Shown: positions 48,587 to 60,938, counted from the stretch's first letter. The stretch: DNA of 64,000 nucleotides from Nitrospira tepida (GCF_947241125.1 NZ_OX365700.1:1674001-1738000); one strand, 5' to 3'. Made by a program: numbers and translations. Notes: generated from the sequence alone by a model not told the origin.

Positions 48587-50362
48587 ATGCGGACGTTTCG
48601 AGTGGCCATGGCCCAGATCAATCCCACGGTGGGGGATCTCGACGGAAATCTTCAGGCGGTCATGTCCGGAGTGAAGGAAGCCCGCAAGGCCAAGGCCGAC
48701 CTCGTGGCCTTCCCCGAACTGGCGCTCACCGGGTATCCGCCGGAGGATCTCCTGCTCAAGCCGCGGTTCATCGAGGACACCCGCCGTGCCCTGGAAGCGC
48801 TCATCCCGGAATGTCACGGCCTGGCGGTGGTCGTCGGCTACGTGGCCCAGGGCGTCGGCGCCGAACCCAAGCGGATGAAGCCGACCGCCGTCCCGGCGGG
48901 ACGGGACGAACTTTACAATGCCGCCGCGGTCATCGTGGATGCCCGCCTGGTCACGACCTACGCGAAACAGTACCTCCCGAACTACGGCGTCTTCGATGAG
49001 AGCCGGTACTTCTATCCGGGACAGCGCAGCCCGGTCATCGTGTTGAACGGCACGACGATCGGCGTGAACATCTGCGAGGACATCTGGCTACCCGAAGGGC
49101 CGACCAAGTTCCAGGCTGCGGCCGGGGCGGAGATCATCGTCAACATCAACGCCTCCCCTTTCCATATCGCCAAGAGCCGTCAACGCGAGCAGATGTTGGC
49201 CACGCGCGCGCGGGACAACCACGTCATCGTGACCTACACCAATACGGTGGGAGGCCAGGATGAATTGGTGTTCGATGGCAACAGCGTGGTGCTGGACCAA
49301 ACGGGCGAAGTGGTTGCCAGGGCCAAGGCGTTTGAAGCGGACTTTCTCGTGACGGATCTCAATGCGACCGCGGTCGGGCGGGGTCGCCTGGTCCAGGGGA
49401 GAAGAAGGGCCGCTGGCGGCCGTCTCCCCAGCTCGGTCGAACGCATGGTCGTGCCGGCGTACGAAACGCCGAGTCATGCGCCCCGGGCCGTGCCGAGCCT
49501 GGCCCAGCCGATGGATCAACTCGAAGAAGTCTACCGGGCCCTGGTGCTCGGCGTGCGGGATTACGTGCGGAAAAACCGATTCCAACGGGCGGTGATCGGT
49601 CTGAGCGGCGGAGTGGATTCGGCCTTGACCGCTGCGATTGCCGTGGATGCGTTGGAAGCGGCGAATGTGCTGGGGCTTTTCATGCCGTCCCCGTTCACGT
49701 CCATCGAAAGCCATGAGGACGTGGCTGATCTGGCAAGCCGGCTCGGCATCGAATACCGAACCGTTCCGATTGCAGAACTCTTCGCATCGTATCGGGCTGC
49801 GCTGGCACCCACGTTCGCAGACCATCCGTCGGACGTCACCGAAGAGAACCTTCAGGCCCGCATCCGCGGCAATCTTCTGATGGCGATCTCGAACAAGTTC
49901 GGACACCTCGTGCTGACGACCGGGAACAAAAGCGAGTTGAGCGTCGGCTACGCGACGCTCTACGGGGACATGGCCGGGGGTTTCGCCGTGATCAAGGACG
50001 TGCCAAAGACGATGGTCTATGAACTGGCCCGGTACCGAAACAGCCTCGGCAAGGCGACCATAATTCCCAAGCGGGTGTTGGAGCGGGCGCCGACCGCTGA
50101 GCTGCGGCCGAATCAGCGCGACGAGGATTCGCTGCCTCCTTATCCGGTGCTGGATCCGATCCTCAAGGCCTATGTCGAGGATGACCGATCTCCCGACGAA
50201 ATTGCCGCCATGGGGTTCGACCGGGCGACGGTCGAGCGCGTCATCGCGCTGGTGGACCACAGCGAATATAAACGCCGGCAGGCGCCGGTGGGCATCAAGA
50301 TCACGCATCGGGGCTTGGGGAAGGACCGCCGGATGCCGATCACCAATCGGTATCGAGGCTGA
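48587..50362 (+). CDS. nadE: Glutamine-dependent NAD+ synthetase
   Basis: Makes NAD from nicotinate adenine dinucleotide using glutamine-derived ammonia. The N-terminal glutaminase (nitrilase fold) has its Glu in FPELALTGYPPEDLL, its Lys in YAKQYLPNYG and its Cys in GVNICEDIW. The C-terminal synthetase has the PP-loop GLSGGVDSALT. 591 residues. ATG at 48587 is chosen by homology; the open frame starts inside the upstream terminator at 48494. First gene after ANTAR leader 1, which links NAD synthesis to the nitrogen genes. Confidence 0.95.
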   Translation: MRTFRVAMAQINPTVGDLDGNLQAVMSGVKEARKAKADLVAFPELALTGYPPEDLLLKPRFIEDTRRALEALIPECHGLAVVVGYVAQGVGAEPKRMKPTAVPAGRDELYNAAAVIVDARLVTTYAKQYLPNYGVFDESRYFYPGQRSPVIVLNGTTIGVNICEDIWLPEGPTKFQAAAGAEIIVNINASPFHIAKSRQREQMLATRARDNHVIVTYTNTVGGQDELVFDGNSVVLDQTGEVVARAKAFEADFLVTDLNATAVGRGRLVQGRRRAAGGRLPSSVERMVVPAYETPSHAPRAVPSLAQPMDQLEEVYRALVLGVRDYVRKNRFQRAVIGLSGGVDSALTAAIAVDALEAANVLGLFMPSPFTSIESHEDVADLASRLGIEYRTVPIAELFASYRAALAPTFADHPSDVTEENLQARIRGNLLMAISNKFGHLVLTTGNKSELSVGYATLYGDMAGGFAVIKDVPKTMVYELARYRNSLGKATIIPKRVLERAPTAELRPNQRDEDSLPPYPVLDPILKAYVEDDRSPDEIAAMGFDRATVERVIALVDHSEYKRRQAPVGIKITHRGLGKDRRMPITNRYRG

Positions 50363-50485
50363 CCGGCGAGCCCGAGCGCGGAGGTTCCAGGAAGTCCTGG
50401 GCTCACAAAAGGGGAGCGGCGGATCATGAGTGAGACACGATCGCCGGTTCAAGCAACTCACATTACTGAGGAGGAGGCAGGGAGC

Positions 50486-51337
50486 ATGGCGCAAGCGCAT
50501 CGATGGAGGAAGGGGCTCTTGATCTGGCTCATGGTTGCAGGAGGGCTGGGCGGCGGTCCGATGCCGGTCGGAGCCGAGGACGATTTGATGGACACGACCA
50601 AACATCCGGTCTCCGTGACCATGGCTCTGCAGGCCGACAGCTTCTTCGGCTTCAACCCGCAGGTCTACGGCACCTATGGACTCACCAAGAATCTGGCCCT
50701 GGCCTTCAACGTCACCTACTGGACCGACATTCAGGGCCTCGGCGTGCATGACTCCAACCCCTGGCTTGAACTGGACCTCGGCGTGAACCTCAAATTCCTG
50801 GACGACCGTCTCTCGATCACCCCGATGATCGGGACGGTGCACGGCCAATTGCTCTCTTCCCGCGGCGGGGCCTTCCCCAAGGGCGGCGGCAGCCGCAACG
50901 AACGGACAACGGCCTTCGACGGCTGGGTGCCGAACATCACCGTGAACTATTTGGACAGCCGGTTCGAGGGCGAGTTCTATATGGGCTACTACAAGGCGGG
51001 GCGCAACGAAGGGGGCAGCCCGGGCGGGGCTGGAGCGGGCTGTGTGTCTGATTTTCCGGATTGCACGACCGGGAACCGGGGGACCTGGGATTTTCTGCAC
51101 TATTGGGTGAACGCGGGGTACCGGCTGAACAGCATGTGGTCGATCGGCGGGCATTACGAGCACTTGTTGACAACGCGGGACAACAGCGCGCCGGGGGCCC
51201 AGCAGGATTACTACCGGTGGGTCGGCCCCTATGCGGAGATGAAGCTGGCGGGGGGCATGGCGCTCCGCTTCACGGTGGGGCGGGACCTGACCGACAATCA
51301 GGACTTCTACAAGATCAAATTCACGAAGACGTTCTAG
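50486..51337 (+). CDS. Outer-membrane beta-barrel-like protein, unknown function
   Basis: A 283-residue protein with a signal peptide (KGLLIWLMVAGGLGGG, cleavage near VGAED) and alternating polar/hydrophobic, aromatic-rich segments ending in Phe, as expected of a beta barrel. The family was not identified. ATG at 50486 has GAGGAGG upstream and starts the signal peptide directly; an earlier ATG at 50426 also has a ribosome site. Between nadE and amt it may serve uptake of small nitrogen compounds, but this rests on position alone. Confidence 0.7.
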   Translation: MAQAHRWRKGLLIWLMVAGGLGGGPMPVGAEDDLMDTTKHPVSVTMALQADSFFGFNPQVYGTYGLTKNLALAFNVTYWTDIQGLGVHDSNPWLELDLGVNLKFLDDRLSITPMIGTVHGQLLSSRGGAFPKGGGSRNERTTAFDGWVPNITVNYLDSRFEGEFYMGYYKAGRNEGGSPGGAGAGCVSDFPDCTTGNRGTWDFLHYWVNAGYRLNSMWSIGGHYEHLLTTRDNSAPGAQQDYYRWVGPYAEMKLAGGMALRFTVGRDLTDNQDFYKIKFTKTF

Positions 51338-51356
51338 TCACGCTCATCACGGGGGC

Positions 51357-51386
51357 GCGGGCGGCGCGGACCGTCGCGCCGCCCGC
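51357..51386. repeat. Perfect 12-bp inverted repeat before amt
   Basis: GCGGGCGGCGCG pairs fully with CGCGCCGCCCGC around a 6-base loop (GACCGT). No T run follows. It could stabilise the upstream transcript end or lower expression across the omp-amt junction. The loop lacks A at position 1, so it is not an ANTAR-type hairpin. Confidence 0.6.
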
Positions 51387-51434
51387 ACAAGGGCCAGGCA
51401 GAAAGCAACGACCGCGGCAGCAAGGGAGGGAGGA

Positions 51435-52778
51435 GTGAGGATATATCGAGGAGGATCCAAAACCGTGGGGCCGGCTCTCGTGATCGGTGCCGTGCTGCTC
51501 ATCGTGAGCGCGGCTGGTGGCGGCATCTGTTTCGCGCAAGGAGCCGAGCCTTCACTGAAGGCTGACACGGGCGACACGGCATGGGTCTTGGCCTCTTCGG
51601 CCCTCGTGTTGGCCATGACCGTGCCGGGCCTCGCCCTGTTCTATGGGGGGCTGGTCCGGAAAAAGAACGCGCTAGCGACCATTCTCCACAGCCTCAGCAT
51701 CTTGAGCGTGATCAGCCTGCTCTGGATCCTGCTGGGGTATAGCTTGACGTTCGGACCGGACAAAGGCGGGATGATCGGCGGGCTCGATTGGGTCGGGCTC
51801 GCGGGAGTCGGCATGGACCCGCATCCGGCCTATGGGCCGACCATCCCGCATCAAGCATTCATGGTCTTTCAACTGATGTTCGCGGCGATCACGCCCGCGT
51901 TGATCACGGGAGCCTATGCCGAGCGGATCAAGTTCAGCGCCATGCTGTTCTTCAGCATTCTCTGGTCTCTGGTCGTGTACGCGCCTGTGGCCCATTGGAT
52001 TTGGGGCGGGGGGTGGCTCGCCAAGATGGGAGCCTTGGACTTTGCCGGCGGGGCCGTGGTGCACATCACGTCGGGCGTCAGCGCGCTGGTTTGCGCGCTG
52101 GTGCTCGGCCAGCGGCGCGGTTACGGGACGGACTATATGGCGCCCCATAACCTCCCACTGACGTTGCTCGGGACGGGACTGCTCTGGTTTGGGTGGTTCG
52201 GCTTCAACGCGGGCAGCGCGCTCGGGGCGAACGGCGTCGCCGTGGGGGCCTTCGTGGCCACCCATACGGCCGCCGCATGCGGCGGCCTCGTCTGGATGCT
52301 GGTGGAATGGATGCACCGGGGCAAGCCGACCGTGCTGGGCATGGCCAGCGGCGTCATTGCAGGTCTGGCCACGGTGACGCCCGGAGCCGGCTATGTGGGT
52401 CCCCTTTCGGCCTTGATGATCGGCGCGATCGCCGGATTTCTCTGCTACTTCGCAATTGTGTGGAAGGGGAAGTTCGGCTATGATGACGCCCTCGATGTCG
52501 TGGGAATTCACGGTGTTGGAGGGATCGCCGGGATCCTGGCGACGGGCCTGTTTGCTTCCAAAGCCGTCAATGCCGGAGGAGCCGACGGTCTGTTGTTCGG
52601 CAACCCGGGGTTCTTCGGCGTCCAGGCGTTGACGGTCGTCGTCGTCGCCGGGTTTTCGCTGGTCATGACCTATGTGCTGCTGAAGGTCCTGGATGTCCTG
52701 ACCGGACTGCGGGTGACGCCGGATGAGGAGTCGAGCGGCCTCGATCTGGCGCAGCACAACGAGCGCGCCTATTCGTAG
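51435..52778 (+). CDS. amt: Ammonium transporter Amt (copy 1)
   Basis: A 447-residue membrane channel for ammonium with a cleavable signal-like N-terminus (ending CFAQ) and about 11 membrane segments. The Phe-gate region FMVFQLMFAAIT, the first pore His in DFAGGAVVHI and the second in VVGIHGVGG are present. GTG start after GGGAGGAGTGAGG. The neighbouring glnB encodes the PII protein that normally plugs such channels. Confidence 0.95.
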   Translation: MRIYRGGSKTVGPALVIGAVLLIVSAAGGGICFAQGAEPSLKADTGDTAWVLASSALVLAMTVPGLALFYGGLVRKKNALATILHSLSILSVISLLWILLGYSLTFGPDKGGMIGGLDWVGLAGVGMDPHPAYGPTIPHQAFMVFQLMFAAITPALITGAYAERIKFSAMLFFSILWSLVVYAPVAHWIWGGGWLAKMGALDFAGGAVVHITSGVSALVCALVLGQRRGYGTDYMAPHNLPLTLLGTGLLWFGWFGFNAGSALGANGVAVGAFVATHTAAACGGLVWMLVEWMHRGKPTVLGMASGVIAGLATVTPGAGYVGPLSALMIGAIAGFLCYFAIVWKGKFGYDDALDVVGIHGVGGIAGILATGLFASKAVNAGGADGLLFGNPGFFGVQALTVVVVAGFSLVMTYVLLKVLDVLTGLRVTPDEESSGLDLAQHNERAYS

Positions 52779-52820
52779 GCCGTCTCGGTCATGTTCATCG
52801 CACCACAGTCCGTCCGATGA

Positions 52821-55876
<3,056 letters not shown>

Positions 55877-55932
55877 TCACCGAACAGTTCTGGCAACACC
55901 GTTGGAGCCAGTGTTCTGAAAGGAGGAGGGGG

Positions 55933-57342
55933 ATGACAGCGAAGGAAGTGTTGGAACTTGCCAAGAAGAACAAGGTCGCCGTGGTCGATCTCAAGTTCGT
56001 CGACCTGATCGGCACCTGGCAGCATTTCTCCATTCCCGTGGAGGAAATGACCGAAGGACTCTTCAAAGACGGGTCGGGATTCGACGGCTCGTCGATCAGG
56101 GGATGGCGGGCTATCAATAACAGCGACATGCTGGCCATCCCCGATCCCAAGTCGGCCTGCATGGACCCCTTTGCGGCTGTGCCGACCCTGAGCCTGATCT
56201 GTAACGTGGTCGATCCGGTCACGCGCGAGAATTACGACCGCGATCCGCGCTACATCGCTCAGAAGGCCGAGCAGCACCTGAAGAGCACGAAGATCGGCGA
56301 CGTGTCCTACTGGGGACCCGAGGCGGAGTTCTTCATTTTCGACCAGGCGCGGTACGACCAAACCAGCCACAGCTCCTATTATTTCATCGATTCGGAAGAA
56401 GGAATCTGGAACGCCGGGCATGACGGCGTCAATCTGGGGTCCAAGATCCGCCACAAGGAAGGCTACTTCCCGGTGGCCCCGACCGATACCCAGCAGGACA
56501 TCCGCAGCGAGATGATCCTGGAGATGCAAAAAGCGGGCATGATGGTCGAAAAGCATCACCACGAGGTGGCGACGGCCGGCCAGGCGGAAATCGACATCCG
56601 GTTTGACACGTTGGTGTCTACGGCCGACAAGATGATGATGTACAAGTACATCGTCAAGAACGTCGCCAAGCGCCACAACAAGACCGTGACGTTCATGCCG
56701 AAGCCGATCTTCGGCGACAACGGCTCGGGCATGCATACCCATCAGAGCATCTGGAAAGAGGGGAAGCCGCTCTTCGCCGGGAAGGAATATGCGGGGATCT
56801 CCCAACTGTGCCTGTACTACATCGGGGGCATCCTGAAGCACGCCAAGGCCTTGGCGGCGCTCACGAACCCGACGACCAACTCGTACAAGCGGCTGACGCC
56901 CGGGTTTGAAGCGCCGGTGCTATTGGCCTATTCCAGCCGGAACCGGTCGGCGGGCATCCGGATTCCCATGTACTCACCAAGCCCGAAGGCCAAGCGGATC
57001 GAGGTGCGGTTCCCGGACCCGACCTCCAACCCGTACCTGGCCTTCTCGGCCATGCTGATGGCCGGTCTGGACGGAATCGAGAACAAGATCAACCCCGGAG
57101 AACCGGCGGACAAGGACCTCTACGATCTCGAGCCGGAAGAGGCGGCGAAGATTCCGACCATGCCTGGGAGCTTGGACGAGGCGCTCGTGGCGCTCGAAAA
57201 GGACCATGAGTTCCTGCTGAAGGGCGGAGTGTTCAGCGAGGATCTGCTCGAATCCTGGATCGCTTATAAGCGGACCAAGGAAGTCGATGCGATGCGCCTC
57301 CGGCCGCATCCATACGAGTATTTCCTCTATTACGACGCATAG
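55933..57342 (+). CDS. glnA: Glutamine synthetase, type I
   Basis: Makes glutamine from glutamate, ammonia and [16 protein letters not shown] at the start, the [10 protein letters not shown] catalytic segment and NRSAGIRIP are typical. The Tyr in [10 protein letters not shown] is at the adenylylation site of regulated type I enzymes. 469 residues. Strong AGGAGGAGG before ATG. Last gene before the second set of RNA leaders; no terminator immediately after its stop was seen. Confidence 0.97.
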   Translation: MTAKEVLELAKKNKVAVVDLKFVDLIGTWQHFSIPVEEMTEGLFKDGSGFDGSSIRGWRAINNSDMLAIPDPKSACMDPFAAVPTLSLICNVVDPVTRENYDRDPRYIAQKAEQHLKSTKIGDVSYWGPEAEFFIFDQARYDQTSHSSYYFIDSEEGIWNAGHDGVNLGSKIRHKEGYFPVAPTDTQQDIRSEMILEMQKAGMMVEKHHHEVATAGQAEIDIRFDTLVSTADKMMMYKYIVKNVAKRHNKTVTFMPKPIFGDNGSGMHTHQSIWKEGKPLFAGKEYAGISQLCLYYIGGILKHAKALAALTNPTTNSYKRLTPGFEAPVLLAYSSRNRSAGIRIPMYSPSPKAKRIEVRFPDPTSNPYLAFSAMLMAGLDGIENKINPGEPADKDLYDLEPEEAAKIPTMPGSLDEALVALEKDHEFLLKGGVFSEDLLESWIAYKRTKEVDAMRLRPHPYEYFLYYDA

Positions 57343-57377
57343 AGACCGGCCTGTCGCGGACCGTTCCCACGTGGCGG

Positions 57378-57406
57378 TTGACGGCGGGCGGGGAAGCGTG
57401 GTATAA
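57378..57406 (+). promoter_or_regulatory. Sigma70-type promoter of the transporter-cynS-amt genes
   Basis: TTGACG at 57378-57383 and GTATAA at 57401-57406, spacer 17 bp. Transcription would begin near 57413, 12 bases before the first hairpin of leader 2. Confidence 0.65.
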
Positions 57407-57424
57407 GCCACGCTCAAGAGTCGA

Positions 57425-57520
57425 ACTGGGACAACGGCGTCGTCAGTACGGCTCTCATAACCAAGTCAACGGACAACGGCGTCCGTCATTCTGAAAAGGG
57501 TGGCGGACGCCGTTCGTTTT
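57425..57520 (+). promoter_or_regulatory. ANTAR-type antitermination leader 2 (first of a tandem pair)
   Basis: P1 spans 57425-57447: ACTGG then GAC, loop AACGGC (57433-57438), GTC, one bulged G, TCAGT. P2 spans 57469-57486: ACGGAC, loop AACGGC (57475-57480), GTCCGT, a perfect 6-bp stem. The terminator pairs CGGCGTCCG (57477-57485) with CGGACGCCG (57504-57512) and is followed by TTCGTTTT. It uses the whole P2 3' arm, so the two structures compete. Confidence 0.87.
57477..57520 (+). terminator. Conditional terminator of leader 2
   Basis: A stem of 9 perfect pairs, extendable to about 12 with wobble pairs, and tail TTCGTTTT at 57513-57520. Confidence 0.8.
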
Positions 57521-57531
57521 AGCGGTCACGA

Positions 57532-57626
57532 CGAGACAGGGCGGTCTCGGGCCGGTGGCCGACAGGCTCAGGCAGGACAATGGCGTCCTCCGTTCCCGGT
57601 CATGGGGATCGAGGACGCTTTTTTTT
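57532..57626 (+). promoter_or_regulatory. ANTAR-type antitermination leader 3 (second of a tandem pair)
   Basis: P1: CGAGAC (57532-57537), loop AGGGCG, GTCTCG (57544-57549), a perfect 6-bp stem. P2: AGGAC (57574-57578), loop AATGGC, GTCCT (57585-57589). Both loops have A at 1 and G at 4. The terminator pairs GCGTCCTC (57583-57590) with GAGGACGC (57611-57618) and ends in eight T. No new promoter separates it from leader 2, so polymerase must pass two controlled terminators in series. Confidence 0.87.
57583..57626 (+). terminator. Conditional terminator of leader 3
   Basis: Perfect 8-bp stem GCGTCCTC/GAGGACGC with T8 at 57619-57626. It lies 70 bp before the substrate-binding protein start. Confidence 0.87.
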
Positions 57627-57696
57627 GGAGTTGGAACGCAGGATGACTCACGGCGTGCCGGCGAAGAGCGGAAAAACCGGCAAAGGAGAGCCGACT

Positions 57697-59013
57697 ATGA
57701 GCGATGACAGGGGAACACGCGAAGCGGGCACGTCCGAGGCACCGCTGCTCTCATCCGACGAGTATTTCGAGCGAACGGTCAAGGAGTCGCTGGCTCATGC
57801 CGTCCTTGAGAGCGCCGGGACCTCGCGGCGCCGATTCCTCGCGGCGCTAGGAGCGACGACGCTGATGACCGTAATCGAGCAGATCCTCCCCCTTCGGGAG
57901 ATCGTCGCGCTGGCGGCGGATCCGATAGGGAAACCGGAAAAAAAGGATGTGAGCGTGGGCTTCATTCCCATCACCTGCGGGACCCCCATCATCATGGCCG
58001 AGCCGCTCGGCTTCTACAAGAAGCACGGGCTGAACGCCTCGGTGAAGCGGGCCGCCGGTTGGGCCATGATCCGCGACTGGGCGATCAATGGCGAGGTGGA
58101 CGCGGCCCATATGTTGACGCCGATGCCGCTGGCCATCACGTTGGGTGCTGGCTCCGTCCCGAAGCCCTTCTACATGCCCGCTGTCGAGAACATCAACGGA
58201 CAGGCCATCACGCTGCATATCAAGCACAAGAACGTCAAAGCGGCGGCGGACATGAAGGGATTCCGGTTCTGCGTGCCGTTCGATTATTCGATGCACAACT
58301 ATCTGCTGCGGTATTTCCTGGCCGAAGGAGGCCTGCATCCGGACAAAGATGTGCAGATTCGGGTCGTGCCGCCGCCGGAGATGGTCGCGAACCTGAAGGC
58401 CGGCAACGTGGACGGCTATCTCGGACCCGACCCGTTCAACCAACGGGCGGTGTATGAAAACGTGGGGTTCATCTTCAAGCTCTCCAAGGAGATTTGGGAC
58501 CGGCACCCCTGCTGCGCCTTCACCGTGTCGCAGGACTTCGCCGCGCGCTATCCGAATACCTTCGGGGCGCTCTTCCGCGCGATCGTCGATGCAACGCACT
58601 ATGCCTCGAACCCCGCGCATCGCAAAGAGATCGCCGCGGCCGTCGCGCCGACCAACTATTTGAATCAGCCGGTCACGGTGCTGGAGCAGGTCCTGACCGG
58701 CACCTACGCGGATGGGCTGGGCGCCATCAAAAAGGAGCCGAACCGGATCGACTTCGATCCGTACCCCTGGCATTCGATGGCCGTTTGGATTCTCACCCAA
58801 ATGAAACGATGGGGCCATCTCAAGGGGGACGTCAACTACAAGGCGGTGGCGGAGCAGGTCTATCGCGCCGCCGACTGCGATCGGATCGCAAAAGAACTCG
58901 GCTATCCCACCCATGCCAGCACCACGACGAAACACGTGATCATGGGCCGCGAGTTCGATCCGCAGCAAGCCGAGGCCTACGTGAAGAGCTTCAAGATCCA
59001 CGGGATGGCGTGA
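57697..59013 (+). CDS. Nitrate/cyanate-type ABC transporter substrate-binding protein
   Basis: A 438-residue solute-binding protein of the NrtA/CmpA/CynA type. A twin-arginine signal motif (SRRRFLAALGATTL, about residues 43-56) suggests Tat export. The mature part starts VSVGFIPITCGTPIIMAEPLG and has the family's GPDPFNQRA segment. ATG at 57697 is chosen because AAAGGAG precedes it by 8 bases; the frame is open back to 57580 inside the leader. With cynS in the same cluster cyanate is the likeliest substrate; nitrate, nitrite or bicarbonate cannot be excluded. Confidence 0.88.
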   Translation: MSDDRGTREAGTSEAPLLSSDEYFERTVKESLAHAVLESAGTSRRRFLAALGATTLMTVIEQILPLREIVALAADPIGKPEKKDVSVGFIPITCGTPIIMAEPLGFYKKHGLNASVKRAAGWAMIRDWAINGEVDAAHMLTPMPLAITLGAGSVPKPFYMPAVENINGQAITLHIKHKNVKAAADMKGFRFCVPFDYSMHNYLLRYFLAEGGLHPDKDVQIRVVPPPEMVANLKAGNVDGYLGPDPFNQRAVYENVGFIFKLSKEIWDRHPCCAFTVSQDFAARYPNTFGALFRAIVDATHYASNPAHRKEIAAAVAPTNYLNQPVTVLEQVLTGTYADGLGAIKKEPNRIDFDPYPWHSMAVWILTQMKRWGHLKGDVNYKAVAEQVYRAADCDRIAKELGYPTHASTTTKHVIMGREFDPQQAEAYVKSFKIHGMA

Positions 59014-59047
59014 GCAGCACGTGACGCCGGGAGGAGGAGAACAGGAT

Positions 59048-60031
59048 ATGCTGACGGAGACGGCGGTGGCGGGCGGGAAGTCGATCGGAGTCGAGGCAAC
59101 GGTACGGACCGGCCCGGCGGCAAATGGAAAGAAGGTCCGCGCGATGGCCGGACAGACCGGCGGCAACCCATGGTTCATTTCCGGATTCATCCTGTTTCTA
59201 TTTCTACTGGGGTGGCAGCTCTTCACGCTGCGAGCCCCGTTCGATCCCAAAGGGATGACCGAGGAACAGCTCCAGTTGATGGAGTTCAATGGCGACATCG
59301 TCCGCACGGAGAGCGGCACCTATCAGTGGAATCCCGAAAAGGAAAAGGTCAAGGGAGTGCCGGGCCCCCTGGCCGTGCTGGAGAAGGCGCGGGTCGAGCT
59401 GAGCGAGGCCTTCGTGAAGAAGGGGACGAACGATCACGGGATCGGCTACCTCGTGCTCTACACGGTCGCGCGGTTCGGCGCCGGCCTCCTGGCGGCCTCG
59501 GTGGTGGCGATCATTCTGGGCGTGTTGTTAGGACTGAACAAGGTGCTCTTCAAGGCCGTGAACCCCTACATCCAGATTCTGAAACCGATCTCGCCGCTGG
59601 CCTGGATGCCGCTGTTGCTCTACACGGTCAAGGATCCGAAGTGGACTGCGGTGTTGGTCGTCTTCATGGCGGCGCTGTGGCCCACCCTGGCGACGACGGC
59701 CTTCGGCGTGAACGGTCTGCGCAAGGACTATTTGCATGTCGCCGCGATCCTCCAATTGTCCTGGTTCAAGCGGCTCTTCAAGGTGATCTTGCCCGGCGCG
59801 GCCCCGACGATCGTCAACGGCCTGCGGATCTCCTTCGGCAGCGCGCTGGTCGCGGTGGTCCCGGCGGAAATGCTGCTCGGCGAGCTGGGGGTGGGGTATC
59901 TGAGCTGGATCGAATGGAACAACCTCGATATTTCCGGCGTCATCTTCGCCATTCTCGTCGTGGGCTGCGTGGGAGTGATCTTGGATTCGGGATTCAACAA
60001 GCTGGCGGGCTTGGTCACCTATCAGGAGTAA
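59048..60031 (+). CDS. Nitrate/cyanate-type ABC transporter permease
   Basis: A 327-residue inner-membrane permease of the NrtB/SsuC type. One N-terminal segment, a roughly 90-residue non-membrane insert, then five or more segments with the EAA-loop LQLSWFKRLFKVILPGAAP that contacts the ATPase. ATG at 59048 with GGAGGAGG upstream; the frame begins at a GTG at 59021. Forms a transporter with the flanking genes. Confidence 0.88.
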   Translation: MLTETAVAGGKSIGVEATVRTGPAANGKKVRAMAGQTGGNPWFISGFILFLFLLGWQLFTLRAPFDPKGMTEEQLQLMEFNGDIVRTESGTYQWNPEKEKVKGVPGPLAVLEKARVELSEAFVKKGTNDHGIGYLVLYTVARFGAGLLAASVVAIILGVLLGLNKVLFKAVNPYIQILKPISPLAWMPLLLYTVKDPKWTAVLVVFMAALWPTLATTAFGVNGLRKDYLHVAAILQLSWFKRLFKVILPGAAPTIVNGLRISFGSALVAVVPAEMLLGELGVGYLSWIEWNNLDISGVIFAILVVGCVGVILDSGFNKLAGLVTYQE

Positions 60032-60034
60032 CCC

Positions 60035-60880
60035 ATGGCCTTTCTGCAAATCGACAACGTCAGCAAGTACTTTCCCAGCCCATTGGGCGAGGGGCGGGTC
60101 TGCGTGTTCAAGGACGTCACAATCAAGATCGACAAGGGCGAGTTCGTGACGGTCATCGGCCATTCGGGTTGCGGCAAGAGCACCCTGCTAAATATCATCG
60201 CCGGGCTGGATGAGGCGTCAGAAGGCGGGGTTCTGCTCGGAGGCCGTGAAGTCTCGGGGCCGGGGCTGGACCGCATGGTCGTCTTTCAGAATTTTTCCCT
60301 GATGCCTTGGATGACGGTGTTCGAGAACATCGCCCTGGCTGTGAGATCGGCCTATCAGGACTGGGAGCCTTCGCAAGTGGCGGCGCACGTCAACAAATAC
60401 ATTGCGCTGGTGGGGTTGAAGGGGGCGGAGGCGAAACGGCCGGCGGCCTTGTCCGGCGGCATGAAGCAACGGGTCGGGTTGGCGCGGGCCTTTTCCATTG
60501 AACCGAAAGTCCTGCTGCTCGATGAGCCGTTTGCCCAGATCGACGCCTTGACCCGCGGCGTGATCCAGGAAGAGCTGATTCAAATGTGGAACACGTCGAA
60601 GAACACGGTGTTCATGGTCACCCATGATGTGGATGAGGCCATTCTGTTGTCGGATCGGATCATGTTGATGACCAATGGACCGTCCGCTCGAATCGGCGAG
60701 ATCGTGGACGTCACGATCCCGCGACCGCGCTCGCGGGAGTCGATCATCGATCATCCCCATTACTACAAGATCAGAAATCACGTGATTCATTTCCTGGTCC
60801 GGCATGCGGCCCATGCCGGCGGGGTCGGGTCGGCCTCCGGCGGGCGTTCCGTTGAAGAGCCGGTGCTGGTGCGGTTCTAA
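60035..60880 (+). CDS. Nitrate/cyanate-type ABC transporter ATP-binding protein
   Basis: A 281-residue NrtD/CynD/SsuB-type ATPase. Walker A GHSGCGKST, Q-loop VVFQNFSLMPW, signature LSGGMKQRVG, Walker B VLLLDEPF and H-loop VTHDVDEA are complete. Starts 3 bases after the permease. It lacks a fused substrate-binding-like domain of the NrtC kind. Confidence 0.9.
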   Translation: MAFLQIDNVSKYFPSPLGEGRVCVFKDVTIKIDKGEFVTVIGHSGCGKSTLLNIIAGLDEASEGGVLLGGREVSGPGLDRMVVFQNFSLMPWMTVFENIALAVRSAYQDWEPSQVAAHVNKYIALVGLKGAEAKRPAALSGGMKQRVGLARAFSIEPKVLLLDEPFAQIDALTRGVIQEELIQMWNTSKNTVFMVTHDVDEAILLSDRIMLMTNGPSARIGEIVDVTIPRPRSRESIIDHPHYYKIRNHVIHFLVRHAAHAGGVGSASGGRSVEEPVLVRF

Positions 60881-60938
60881 GCGAGGCAGGCACACATAGC
60901 CGTTCCGTCGACAGGGCGGCATAACCGAGGAGGGGCAC

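Noticed and set aside
51357-51386. A further ANTAR hairpin before amt copy 1
   Set aside because: The loop is GACCGT, without A at position 1 or G at position 4, and there is no partner hairpin or terminator.
55891-55905. Sigma54-like element before glnA (TGGCAACACCGTTGG)
   Set aside because: Spacing is right, but the -12 GC dinucleotide is GG, and the bases also form a simple hairpin (CTGGC/GCCAG). Too weak to claim.
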